Shown here piece after piece: positions 16,401 to 30,100 of a stretch of 64,000 nucleotides of DNA (position 1 is its first letter; each line of letters opens with the position of its first letter). The position numbers and the translations under genes are program-made. The notes beneath the pieces were generated by a model that saw nothing but the letters and a program-made list of their open reading frames with translations, did no database searches and was not told the DNA's origin. This DNA is from Adineta vaga (Eukaryota; Rotifera): contig CP075495.1 of NCBI GenBank assembly GCA_021613535.1, positions 3,286,001 to 3,350,000 of the forward strand. The letters are read 5' to 3'.

Positions 16401-19400
16401 TACATGTTTGTCCAAGTAAAGGTGGAGAATTTAAATCCATATCGACCGTATAAACATAAATGTCTTGATGTGGTTTAATTGTTTGTAAATTAAATGTACA
16501 ATCTATATTATTTTGAGTATTTGGAAAATTTGGTGAAATTAAAAATCCACGTTCAGTATCTACTGTTGGTAATGTATTGTTATTACATAGATTAAAAATA
16601 CTAATTTCTTGTATTTCATTTGGTATACATGTATAATCAACATGTAAATAAGCGCTCGGTCGATTTTGACATGCTGTTAAAGTTTTAGCAAAATGATAGG
16701 CTGTACATGATGGTTTACCAGCACAAACAGTTTGAATAGTTATTGAATCACTTTGAAAACAATCATTTTGATCATAAACACAAGCACTTGCACTAGTACT
16801 GCCATCAGGTTTAGCAGCATAATCAGCAGTTATTATATCAATAACATAACCAACTGGACATCGAAGTGCTTGAGATTGACCGCGACAAATGTCATAAATG
16901 CTTGAATCAGTAATACCTAATTCACAAAATCCCCATTGACGATCTGTATCATAATTACTTGTTAATGAACACCATGGTCCTTTAACGCCTTGACTAGATG
17001 GAGTTGATGGTGGATCAGTTCTTAGACAAACTGTTTGTGTATTGCCTTGATAGATAAATGGAAGTTTACAATATTGACGTGTACCATTTGTTGTTCCACC
17101 AAATGCACCAACTACGAAACACAAAAGAAGATTTCTATTTCAAAAAAGACGAAAGAAAATTGAACTTACTCATAGAACTTGGTGGTGCAATACTTGTTGT
17201 AGTTGGTGGTCGAGGTGTTGTTGGTTTTGGTGTTGTTGTTGAAAAACCACTAGGCTGACATGTCCAACCACTAGGTACATCAACTGTTTGAAAGAAAACT
17301 TTAAAACCACGATAACCAAGTGCTTGATGAGTTGAAACAAATTTGAAGTCAACAATATTTGAACAACTAACAAGAATAAGTTGTGGTTGTTGTAAACCAC
17401 AAAGAACAATTCGATCATTTCCATCGGAAATAGTAAATGATGCTGCATCACAATTACCAGCATCATTTGATCCTTCCAAAAATAGATCAACAATAAATAC
17501 CATCCACAATTTACTTGATAATGTTTCAATGCGTTTTGAACAAGTACGTGCAGCACCTAAACTTGGATATTGTGGACTAATCATCATACCTGCATTCATT
17601 GCAATTGTATCTGTTGTTGCCGATGCACATATATCAATAGGATTTTCATTGTCTGGCAAACGTGTTGGAATACATTCATAATCTATACTGAGATAATCAG
17701 CATTTTGAAGACCACATTGTACTAAAGGTTTTGGAAAATCATATTCAATGAAACATGAATGTGTACATGTTAGACCGAGTGAAGCTTCTTGATGACAATG
17801 TGTTGCAGATGGAATTTCACACATGCCTGTACCCGTAACACCATAATTGGATTCAATCACTGAAAGAACATAATCTGATCCACGAGGACATCGTAAAGTA
17901 TGTGAATTTCCAAGACAAATATGATGCGAAAGTATTGGTGAAAGTTCTAAATTTTGTGCCCATATTGGGTCTGGTTCTTGAGGAAGTGTCGTCGTTGATA
18001 AACCAGGATTACCACCACAATTGATTTCAACAGGTTTTTCCATCCATTCAAAATAAAATTTAAAACCTTTGTAGAAAATATTTGGTGGAGATGCACCTTT
18101 ATATTGAATATCTACTCGTGCAGCACAAATTGGCATTATTGCTAGTTTTCGTTTACCACAATAGACATAGGCAGTATGTGGAGTATTGACAATCAAATAA
18201 TCATTGATACATACATCACGAACGGATGGGCTTGCTTCTATTAATTCACCTAAATTTTCATTTTCATGATTCTTATAGATAACTAAATTGGGTTCATTTG
18301 ACTCATCTAAAAAGCAGAAAAAAATCGAAGGAATTCAAAAAAAGAAAGTATTCAAGGAAAAGATTCGTACCATTTGCACTGCGTTGACCATCACTTCCTA
18401 CAGCCATTTGATTAATCCAAATTTTCAAAACTCGATCTTGTATACCAATTAATGATCGTTTACAAACACCATTTGTTTGTTTATAAGATGGATAACCTGG
18501 ACTAGTTACAATACCACTAAAATCAGCAATATCATTATTTGTATCACATATATCATATGTTCGAATAGTTGCTGTTGTTCCTACTGATCGACTTGGTACA
18601 CATTGACTAGTTATATGTAAGTAATCAGCATATTTATCTTGACATTGAGCAAGTCGTCGTTGTGATGAATAAGAAATATAACAACTCGGTGCATCAGTTT
18701 GACATTGTGTAAGTGTTGATAATGTTTCATGTACACAATCACCTTGTACGAATTCACATTGATTCGATGCTTGTTTTTTGACACCATAAAAAGCCCCAAT
18801 CATCATGAATGTATAACCTGTTGGACATGTATAGCTCAATGATTTCGTATAACAAATATCATGTTCAAGTTCATCGCGAGCACCCATTGTTGTTTCATTT
18901 GTTAATGGTGCTGCAGTTGGAGTTGTAAATGGTATTGTTGGAGTAGACGGTGTAGTAGGTGTTGTTATCGCTGGTTGTCCACATGACCAATCGAATGGAC
19001 GTGCTTGACTTTCAATATATAATTCGGCACCATCAGAAAAGTCCATGTTAGCATTACCAACAATATAACGTAGATCAATTTCATTTGAACAAGTTGAATA
19101 CAGTAAAGAAAATGTATATTCTTCGCAAAAATCTGATCCTTGAGTTTCTCCATCTTCTACAAATGAAATTTTATTTGCTTTACAGTCTGAATCAAAATCA
19201 TTCATATTGATATCAAGCGAATAAATATGCATGATATCACCGACTTTAGTTGATAATCGATATGTGCAATTCATTTTTGTGAAAATTGGAAAATTATAAT
19301 TTCGAAAACGACCACTACGATCAATTTTAATTGGAATTTTTGAACCATCGGCTGGACATGGAATATTTGGTGTAACGACTACACTCTTTGTTGGAATACA

Positions 19401-20600
19401 TTGATATTCAACATATTGATATGTTGCAACGTTATTATTACATGATGGAATAACTTGATTACCTGTGTACGTATATGAGCAACTTTGACGACACCATAAT
19501 GGTGGGTCTGTTGTAACAACACAATGTTTAGTAGCATCATGATCTTGACATTGACCAGATTGAGTAACACCATAAATATTTGTTCGGATAGTGACGACGT
19601 AATTATTTGGACATTGAAGTGTATGTGATTGACCTAGAAGATACAGAGACGATAGAATCAAATAGTATTACAGTTGATCGTAAGGAAAGAAAAAAAGAGT
19701 AAATTTACCTTGACAAAGTTGAAAACTTCGCACCGGTGATGAAATTCCAAGTATAACATAAATAGGCACAGTTGTTGTCATATCTCGATCAGTTGTTGTT
19801 GAAATTGTTGTTGTTGATGCAATTGGTGTTACTGTTCCATTTGGATTGGGACAAATATCATTTGATACTCGATCAACTATTTCAAAATACATTCTCAGAC
19901 CACGATAATATGACGCTTGTGTCTGTGCAAGATATTGAATGATAATTGTTGATGAACATAAATATGGATAAGCATATCGTTTAACACCACAATGTCGATA
20001 AGTTTGTATACTATCAACAACATAAATATGATCTTTCGGACAATTAATACCTGCTGAACTAATATACAGATCACTCAACCATAAACGAATAGCTTTATCA
20101 CTAGGAACATGTATAGCACGAAAACATTCCGCTGTAGTTAGTTGAAATTGAGATGGATAACCAGGAGATTTTAATATTCCACTATCACTTGTGATATCTG
20201 TACCATTTTGACAAACATTATATTCTTTTGATGGATCATCCATCGATAATGGCACACAATCAAATTCAATATGAACATAACTACCATATTGATCATTACA
20301 TTGTGGTAATTTCTTTTTCGTTGCATATACATTACATTGAACAGAGTCAGTATTACATATTACAATACTCATAGCATCAGCAACACAATCACCAGGTGAA
20401 TAACTACATGAACCAGATATCTGTGCTACACCATATTCAGCACTTGTAACAACAATCACAGAATTACTTGGACAACGAAGAGTAACACTTGATGCCACAC
20501 AAGACTCAACTGGTGGCATTTTTTGTACTTTTTGTCCATTAGTGTAAAAGATATATTGTAATATATACAAACTAGTGAAAATTAATCTAAATATCGTCAT
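13453..20600 (-). CDS. Giant type I membrane protein: eight SUEL-lectin/CUB pairs plus one FN2 domain
   Basis: Four exons, 20600-19709, 19633-18371, 18306-17170 and 17111-13453, in phase, give 2316 aa. Residues 1-22 form a signal peptide. Eight times a SUEL/rhamnose-binding-lectin-like domain (pattern LxCP, then YGV or related, C-x-C pairs, and YxxVEYxCIP) is followed by a CUB-like domain (SPGYPS-type start, FYFE-like end). Thr/Pro-rich, probably O-glycosylated linkers separate most pairs. One fibronectin type II domain (CKLPFIY, WCSLT, WGFCE) sits between pairs 4 and 5, near residues 1098-1160. A transmembrane helix lies near 2221-2244, followed by RRR and a 72-residue Ser/Thr-rich cytoplasmic tail. 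The architecture suggests a cell-surface glycan or protein-binding receptor. Domain assignments come from motif reading; no named orthologue recognised. Confidence 0.9.
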
Positions 20601-21487
20601 TTCGCACGAAAATATGTTATTGCTACAACTCTTAGAAAGAAACTAAAAGAGTAATAGCATTGAAAGACACCAGAATTGTAAATGATAATAATAAAAACAA
20701 CACAAATATAGTCCTCAGCTTTTATTTGCATCAACTATAGATAAAGGACAACAAACGAAGAAGATATTGTTATCTAAGATATTCTTTCTTTTTTTTTGCT
20801 TTGTTGCTCTTTTTTTCGGCAATACAGCTATTTCAGTCTTTTCTTCTTCTTCTTCTTCTTCTTCTTCTTCGTGTTCGCTCATTTACTATCTAAATAATGT
20901 CCGTAAGATGACGCGAAAGAAAAAAAGGTGATAAAACATCTTGAAACTATTATATAGGACGAAGTGTTTCATCTCTTTCTTTTCATTTTAAATAAACAAT
21001 CGAAGATATTCAGAACAAAATAACCGAATAGATCTCATGTCTATATTAATCATAATGATAGCAAGAAAAATAATACATCTATATCATATCACTTTCGAAT
21101 AAGATAACCGTGTTCTTCATACGTGTATTTGCTTTAAAAATCTTTTAGAACAAACAACAACCTACGCATCTTTAGTAGTTCGTCTTCAATTTCAAGATAT
21201 TTAATTCAGATTTATGTTTCTCTTCTCCATAGTTAATTAAGTTTTGTTTTGTTTATTACGAACACAAAAAGAAAGAGGAGAAAAGGACCAACACAAGAAA
21301 AACAAACAAACGTAAATACATTAAAGAAAAAAAAATTGTGTTTTTTTGTGTTTGTGAATGTTTTAATTTAGTCTCATATTAGTATATTGTACGTAATAGT
21401 GACGTACATATACATATGTAGAAAATCAAATGAGAACGACAAAAAGAGACGTAAATAGACAACAAACTACTGTCGAAATGTTTTCAT
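20601..21487. other. Intergenic upstream of the SUEL-CUB gene
   Basis: Holds the promoter of the SUEL-CUB gene and the 3' UTR of SF3B1 (both minus strand). Contains a TTC microsatellite at 20840-20871 and T/A-rich runs. No coding frame supported. Confidence 0.5.
20840..20871. repeat. (TTC)n microsatellite
   Basis: About ten uninterrupted TTC units upstream of the SUEL-CUB start. Confidence 0.85.
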
Positions 21488-24400
21488 TTATAGAATATAA
21501 TCAAGTTCATATCGAGCATAGTCATTACGTGGTTTTACAGTACGTTTTTGATATCTTTCATCATCTTCTTTCGTTGTTATAATAGAATCATCAACAATAC
21601 GTGGATAAGCACAGATTAAGGAATCTTGTGAACCAATATATAAAGTATTATAAACTTTCCAATAAACATCACGTACACGTCGAGCTGGATGAAATAGACC
21701 CTAAAATGAAAAGAAATACGATACAATCAATCACTAAATTATTCCATTTAAATATTTACCTGTAATGTATAATAAAGAATTCGACATGGTCCCATACCAA
21801 CACGTAAACCTTCAATAGCAGAAATAAACGCTTGAATAACATGAGGACTTGTTTCAAAAATATTTGGCCAAACATGATTTAATAAATGACATAATGCATC
21901 TTCACAACCAAAACCAAATACACCTAATGCCATATGTCCAATAGCAGTCATTGCTGTTTGACGATGTACTAAATCTCTATCCATCATAGCATCTTCTAAT
22001 AATGGTGTAACAGCATAGATATAATCTTTGGACATTTCACCAATGTATTCAAACATAAATGCTAATGCTTTCAAAACACCATTTTGAACATTTAATTCGG
22101 GTACACGATATTCATTCATCAAACCTAAAGAGAAAGCAAACATAGAATTAGAAAAAAATCAAAGAAGAAATCTTTTACCTGGTAAAACAGTGAATGGTGA
22201 ACATGATTCGGAGACAATAGCAATAGCAACAGTTGTACAAACACGTAATTGACGTTCTTGAACTTTGAGATTATTTAATAATGTAGCAAGAACATCATGT
22301 GGACCAATGGCTTTTGCTATATAACCGAATGTATTGATTGCTGCACGACGAATGGATTTTTTATGTGCTTTAAGTAATTCCAGTAATTCGAAACAAATAC
22401 GCATCCATTCACGAGCTGGAACATGTTCGGCACCTAATTCAGCAATACGACCAACAAGATCAATACAATTTTCTTGAACTTTTTCATGTCTAAATAAAAT
22501 TATTCAAAATGAAAACTAATTTCTTTATTTCAATTAAGTTTACCTGTTTTTCAAAATTGGTGTTAATCTTGGTAATAGATCTTTAATGGATGGTGTCATA
22601 TTTGTCATACCGATAACATTAACAATACCTAAAATATTTATTATAGATTCGTTCTATATTCTTTATTTCTATGATTTCTTACCTTTTAATGCTCCCAGAA
22701 TACTTCCTAGAACTTCTGGATATTCTTCACCTAAATATTCATATAAAACTTGTCCCAATTGTCCCATTAATTTTTCTTCTGAACATAATTTCATTACATT
22801 TGCTATTTTCTGAATAAGATCAGCTGCTTGTTGTCGAACTTTGGCTGCTTTATTATTTAAACGCCATAAAATTGTTCCACATATTTGTGGTAAATAAGCT
22901 TTACAACGTTTTCCTAATGAATTAACAACTGCACCAAAGCCATTTAACATAACAGCATCTTCAGTTGTTTGTTCTTGAAAAGCATAAAGTATACCATCAA
23001 TTAATTGTTCTTCTAAACGTGAATCAATATCAGCTGAACCCAAATTTGTCATAATTTTTTCAATTGTTTCAATAACCATTTTACGATATTGTTCAGATTC
23101 ATCTTTCAAATCATCAACAATACGATTAATAATTTCTGATGAACCAACTTTATTTGCCATTTCAACAGTTGTATCAACTAATTGTCGATAATTACGACGA
23201 TCTAAAGCCATACGTTGATTCCAAAAATATCGAAAAAATGCTGGTAAAACTTCTTCTTTAATATATTTCGCTTCGACACCATCTGTTGCTGTACATTGTT
23301 TAACAACTTTGAGAACAATTTTTTTCATTTCTTCATCGGGAGATTGAAATTCACGAATTAATATAACCATTACTTCACGGGTGTAATAACCGGCATATTC
23401 AGCATCCATTAATGGAATTAAATAACCAATTGCTTTGAGAAATGCCGCAAGACCCTAAATGAAAGTGATCAAATTATTTTCATATCGTATATCAATGAAA
23501 TTAAGACTATCTACTTACTTTTCCACGATGTTGTCTAATACCATTCCATAATGGTTTGAGAACAGTATCGAAAGATTCAATGCCATATGGTGCAGCTGCT
23601 TCTGCTAATGCAGCAATACCTAACGCAGTAATTGTTCGTACTTTTTGTTGTTCATCGACGAGACCTAAAATTTTAAATAAAACAAATATTTCATAGAGAA
23701 AAACAAACATTAACATTCAAGTTATTTTCTTACCATGTTCAATAATTTCAACTAAGGATTTTAAATGTGGTAAAATTGCACAACCAAGTAAAATAGCAAT
23801 TTGTTGAATAATTTTTATGCCCGTATGTCTTGCTTGCCAAGATTTTTTACTTTTACAAACAGCTTTTAAAAATGGTAATAAGGCTGGTATACCAAGTGCG
23901 GATGCCACGACAGCAAAAGCACGTGCAGTTGTATTACGTACATATTCATCTAAATTATCAATATCAGGTCTCATCGTTGAGATCATTGTAGCTAAACCAG
24001 CAGCTTTAGCTAAATTCGATATAATTTCACGACCTTCAACACGTGCATAATAATCTTCATCGATTAAAAGTGGTTCAATAACGACACAAATTTTATGAAC
24101 ATATGGACGAACAAGATCATCAAGTTTATATAAAATACGATCAATAACTTTAACAAGTAAATGACGTTCTTGATCTTCTAATGTTGGCGACATCAATAAT
24201 GGTAATATCTGATTAAATAATGGACCAGCACCAAATTCACGTGCTTTATCAGTAATTTGTCGTAATGCTGCTTTACGCATTGGTGGTGTACCATTTTTAA
24301 TTTTTAATAATAATTTCATAATTTTACGTTCTTTTTGTTCTTCAGGTGAAAGTGCTTCTTCATCAACTTCTTGTAATAATTTATCAAAATATTGTAAATC

Positions 24401-26669
24401 ATCAGGTTTTAATAGAGGTAAATTTCCTGATGGTTGATATTCTTGTAATTGATTCGATTGAGCAACTTGTCCATGAGCTGAGTCTTGAATATGAAAACCA
24501 GACATAGTAGTTTGTGGTGTTGGTGTAGCAATTAATTTTCTTGCTGGTGTACGGATTGGTATGTAGGATGCAGGTGGTGGTAAAACTTTATATCCCGGTG
24601 GAAACATTGCATCAAGTTCTTCATCTGATAATGGACGATTACGTTCATCTATTTCACGTTCCCAACGATAAGCTTGCATTTGTTCTGGTGTCATTGGAAC
24701 TTGACTAACTGATGGCGTAGCCATATTAGCAGCACGTGCACCTACTGGTGTAGCTATGATTGGTGTCATACCCGGTGTAAAGCCACTGGAAGTACGAGGA
24801 GTGGATGCAACACCAATTTCTTTTGTTAGCGGTGTAAAACCACCTCCATTCGTTGTCGTTGCATTTGCAGGCGTTTCATCCCAACGTGAACGACGTTTAT
24901 CACCGGAAGGTGTTGGTGTTGCACCCATGATATAATCAGCATCATCCATACCACCACGATCGGTTTTCGGCGTTTCTGCCCATCCTGAATTTGTGGTTTC
25001 TAATAGAAAATTAAAAAAGAAAGATAAAACAAACAAACTTTTCTAAATTATATTACCTCGTTCAGTACGTGGAGTCTAAATTGAAAGAAAAGAAAAGAAA
25101 ATAGATTAGTTAAATCAAAATATAAAATTGAAATTTATTTACTTCATCCCATCGATTACGTTTATTTGATGGTGTTGCTGAATGATGAGGTGTTTCGGCA
25201 CCAGGTGTACGTGAAGCCATTGGTGTTTCATCGAATGATGAGTGACCAGGAGCTGGTGTTGCATCCCATATTCGATGAGCTGGTGTTACTGCCTTGAAAA
25301 CGAAATCACAAATAATATTTTACAAAGAGAAAAAAAAACATCAACTTACTTCATCATATGCAGTTTTCTTTGCTTTCGGATCAGTATCTTCGGCAGGACC
25401 AGTTTGATCCCATCGTCGTCGACGTTTTTCTGCACTAGAACTTGCACTTCCATTAGCTCCTGCACCACCTTGATTTTCAGCTGCTTTCATTTTTTCTGCA
25501 ATTTGATTTCGTGTATCTGCCTTAGCATTTCGTATAGCAATTTCTCCCATAATATCTGCATAACCACGTCCTTTTGCATGTGGATCAGGTGTTTTTCCAC
25601 CTAAACAAAATTGAAATACGAATCATTAATCAAATCAAAACGAAAATCTAATGTTGTTCAAAGAAATAAAAGACCCACCGTTTTGAATGAATACTACCTC
25701 GTTTTCTTTTGGAAAGATTGAATGAATATCAAGAAAGACTTTATAGAAAAAGGAAACATTTTTTCAATAGAAAATATTATTATTTATCATAGTAGTATCT
25801 GTACCATGCTCGAGCTCATTTCAAGCAAGATGATTGTCAACGTTGAGAATGAGACAACACGTTGATAATCGTTTCAAGTCTAAAAAATAAGCTAAGATTC
25901 TAATAAGATAAACATAGGCGTTTTTTATCAAACATTCACACCTTTTCTTTCTATAAGAAACTAGTACATATGGAGATGATGTGTATATATCCATGTCGCC
26001 AAAGCGCCTATAAAAATGAACTCGGTATCAGAATAACCTCTTAGAATATGAGATAATAAACTTCTACTCTAGATAATAATCAAGAAAATCAATCATTTAC
26101 CGTCAGCAAAATAATCGACTCGTTCAGGTGAAATCATTCCTGGTACCATACGTCGTTTCTTTTGATATTCATTTTCACGATCAGCTATCGTTGGTCGACG
26201 ATGTTCAGCTAATGGATCAAAGTTCTATCCAAATAAAAAAAAATAATAGTAAAACTTTTCATAAAACAACGTTTCTCATTTACTTGATCTATATTTGGAA
26301 TAATTTGACGAATATCATCGGATGGTCCATATCGTTTTAATTTCGTATTTGATAATGATGATTGAAAATTTTCATCCTCATCCTAAATAGAAGTAAAAAA
26401 ATCTTTTGACTTTCAAAAACAACATTGATTACTTACATCATCATCATTAGTTCCTGGTAAAGAATTCAAATAACCACTACGACCATCATCTTCATATAAT
26501 TCTGTATCAAGAATTTGTTGACCAAATCGTGTACCACGAGCTTCATCTTCTTCTTTTCGTCGCTCATCTCGCATAGCCTTCGATTGAGCTTCGATTGCTT
26601 TAAAAAACAAAAAGGGAATCGTTTCATTTCAAAAACAAAAATTTTCTTACCGTCATGTTTGGAACTCAT
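21488..26669 (-). CDS. SF3B1: Splicing factor 3b subunit 1
   Basis: Fourteen exons (26669-26651, 26597-26437, 26382-26284, 26224-26101, 25600-25350, 25292-25143, 25075-25057, 24999-23734, 23664-23519, 23454-22683, 22628-22544, 22489-22179, 22124-21760, 21700-21488) give 1326 aa, all in phase; human SF3B1 is 1304. It is the HEAT-repeat scaffold of the U2 snRNP SF3b complex that clamps the branch-site helix. The N-terminus holds the IEAQ start and a disordered stretch of RWDET and TPG/TPR repeats (U2AF-ligand and phosphorylation-type motifs). From the [17 protein letters not shown] block onward it matches animal SF3B1 almost residue for residue, including DEQQKVRT, and it ends YELDYIL. Intron 4 (25601-26100) is unusually long at 500 nt. 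Confidence 0.97.
25601..26100 (-). other. 500-nt intron in SF3B1
   Basis: The longest SF3B1 intron, against 45-90 nt for most others in the gene. GT and AG ends are present and flanking phase is 1. It contains several partial splice-site-like stretches but no open exon that I can support. Confidence 0.6.
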
Positions 26670-27157
26670 GGTGTATTAAGCAATACGAACCAAGAGTAAG
26701 AATAGATTGCTGCTGTTCGAACTGTATTGCGTAAATATGTTGACAAAAAGAAAATAACAACAATTGTTTAGAAAATTTAGTTCGTGAAATTAATCAATCA
26801 GAATCGTTCTTAAAAAAAAGCAATAAATTTATTGAAGTTTTTATTTTTATCAAAAAAAAACTACGGAAAAAGAAAATATTTTACTTGATTATTTTATCAT
26901 AGTTATGCATTTAGATATGAATTTGATTGGTTCATTATTGTAAGCAATGAAAGAATTACGAACGAAAATAGATGAACTGAATGTTTAAAGAAAGGAAAAA
27001 AAAGACAATTTTAGTTTTGATTTGTTGTTATCAATAAGTAAAGAAATAAATAAAATTTCTTCGAAACTTTTTTGTCTATTTTATTCAGATAATCAAAACT
27101 ACAGAAAAAATCGTCTTTATTTGTTGAATTTTGATTTTCATTATCTTATTATTTCGT
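26670..27157. other. Head-to-head promoter region SF3B1 / HMGB
   Basis: 488 bp between the SF3B1 start (minus) and the distal candidate first exon of the HMGB gene (plus). If that exon is real, this short segment must serve as a bidirectional promoter. No motifs assigned. Confidence 0.35.
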
Positions 27158-30100
27158 ATGTTTTCATCATTTGTTGACGGTATGCATCCACATCAACATT
27201 TTCCACTTATGCAATTACCTGATCGACAACAGATTCAAATACCAACTGGGTAAGATAGTCAAATTTATTATTCTTTTTATTTAGAGAAAATTAAATTCCA
27301 AAGACTTTTTTTCTTATATAAAGCTATTATTAATCTTGTCGTTCATTAATTGTTGTACGAATAGAAAAATAAATATCGATATGAGATCAATAGATTTGCG
27401 TTTAGACATTGTTTACATTTCACATAACCTTTCTGTTTGGTAGTAGTAACATTCTTAACATGACATTTTTCTTTCTCATTAGTATGTTGAAAATACGAAG
27501 AAAAAGGAGGAAGAAAAATAGGGAGACGAAAAACTAGTTAGAAGTGAATTATTATTGACAATCGATTGTCATTGTTCATTATTATTTGATATCATTCGAG
27601 CTTATTTCTTAAATTTCCTTTTCTCTTTTCATTTTTTCTCAGAAGAATATTATCAAAAAACGAAAAACTTATTCGAATGTGTCTGACCCGAAATCAATAG
27701 GCGATAAATCATCACGGTCGTTCATTTATTTGCTCTCTCTCTCTTCTGCTCTTTCTTCTCGTCATTCTTGCCTTACTTGACCCTTGGCGAACGTGTCCGA
27801 CAAACTTTCAAACCTATCACTATGTATATGTTGCCCCCGATTAATTAAGTTTTTCTTTCTCTGTTCTGTTCTCGGATGAGGGAGAGAGAGAGGCAGAGGC
27901 AAACACGTACAGAATAGGAAAAAACGAGAGCGGGCATACTTTTGATTTGCTTAGAACAGAACAATTCATTTTCTCTTTATCAGTTTTTTTCCTTCTCCTT
28001 CTTTTCCTCTCTTTTTCTACGAACGAAATAAGAAATAATTATATGATGTGGCCGAAGCTAACGTACAAAAATATAGAAAAACGAGAGAGTGAGAGAAAAA
28101 GCGATTAGAAAAGAAAAGAGAAGGAGAAAAAGAAACGAAGGGGACCTTTCGTCGCCGTCGCCGTTGTCTTCATCACATTCTCTCATACATTACCATGCCG
28201 CCATTCAAGATGTCGGATCTTTTTTTGTTTCTATCAAAGCGAACAATATGATGTTTTTTTTTAAATATATACATCTAGGTCTGCGCGTGTTCTCTAGTGT
28301 TTTTTCCTCCTTTATTGCTCCTCTAATGCACATGTATAACGCCTGCTCCATCATCATCATTGCCACACATGTATATATATATATATGTATATGTGTCAGA
28401 AGAATGAGAGAACGTTATCGATGTCATCTACTCTTGAGTTTATGTTAAGTGATAATGATGGTGATGGTTAAATTGTTAATATACATGATGTGAACATAAA
28501 CAATAAAAGAAAAAACGTAAATCCTTCGCTTACAGATTGAATATCTATCGATGTAATACATTCATATTAAATCTTGATACAAAATGACTTCTGCACTCTA
28601 TTATCAATCGATGATAGTGCCGCCACAACAGCAACAACAGCAAGTACAACATATGCAAATGTAGTGAGTAACAATGAAAGAGAAATAACGAAAAGCATTA
28701 GAACATTTGTTAGAATCATTTTTTATTTGATGATATTTACACGCTAATTGAGATTATTCATAATATGATTTCTTTTTCTTTTTCATAGTTATCATCCACA
28801 ACAACAGCAGCAGCAACAAGCACAATTACCACATATGATGTCACAACCACAACAAGTTCATCATTTAATCCCACAATCAACAGGAACATCAACAATTAAT
28901 CGTGATCATCATCAGCATTCTCATCCGCCTAAAGAAATGAATAAACCAAAAGGTCGAATGAGTGCATATACATTCTTTGTACAAAAATGTCGAGATGAAC
29001 ATCGAAAAGCATATCCAAATGAGAATGCTAATTTTAGTGAATTCTCAAAAAAATGTGCAGAAAAATGGAAGGTAAGAAAAACTCATTTCAAATCACAGCT
29101 ATCTATGTAAAGATGACGAGAGATATTAAAGTATAATCTTGGCAATGATCATATAGATTATATCTCTGTCAGTCTGAAATCATAATAGGATTAATCAAAA
29201 ATTCATCAATATCTTTTTTTTTCCTCTGATTAAATGATAATTTGCTGGATTTTTCAATTGATAGTCGAGTCTATCATTCTTTTTCTGCCTTCATACGTGT
29301 TTTGATCAAGGACAAACAACAAAAAGAAAATTATATAGGATTAAGCGAATGTTTGTGTACGAAAGGAATCGAGAATGTGAGAAACAACGAAAATGAAAGA
29401 GAAAGACGGCGAAGAGAAAAACAATAAGAATCAATTTGTCTATTTTATAGACAATGACCGAAAATGAAAAATCAAAATTTGCTGCTCAAGCTGAAGTCGA
29501 TAAGCAACGATTTGAACGTGAAATGGCTGTATATCAACCCGGTGAAAAACGTAAAAAGAAAAAGAAAGATCCATTGGCACCAAAACGTCCTTTGTAAGAT
29601 CGATTTTTCGCTGCATGGAGAAAACTCAATTAATCAAAAACTTTTTCATATTACTTTAGATCAGCATTTTTTCATTATTGTAAAGAAGAACGTCCTAAAT
29701 TGAAAGCATTAAATCCAAGTCTATCTGTTGGTGAAATTGCTAAAGAATTAGGTGATCGATGGAATCATACAGCACCTGATGGAAAACTAACTTTTGAAGA
29801 ATCAGCACAACGCGATAAGGAAAGATATGAAAAGGTCAGTGATGATTAATTGACATACTCTATCATTTATTATGCGTATTTTTCTCATCTCTTTTCATTA
29901 TTAGGAAATGAATGATTTCAGATTAGCAAATAAGAAAGCAGCGAAATCAAATTCATCATCTCAAGCATTAGCTCAACAACAGCAGCAGCAACAACAACAA
30001 CAACCATCGCATCACACCGATCAACAAGTCAGAATACATCAAGATGTAAATTATACATTCTTGTTTCTCATTGATTCTATAGTTTAACGTTATTTTATTC

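Noticed and set aside
28089-28448. 119-aa frame upstream of the HMGB exons
   Set aside because: Simple-sequence Arg/Lys/Glu then Ser/Ile composition; lies in the intron or promoter region of the HMGB gene.
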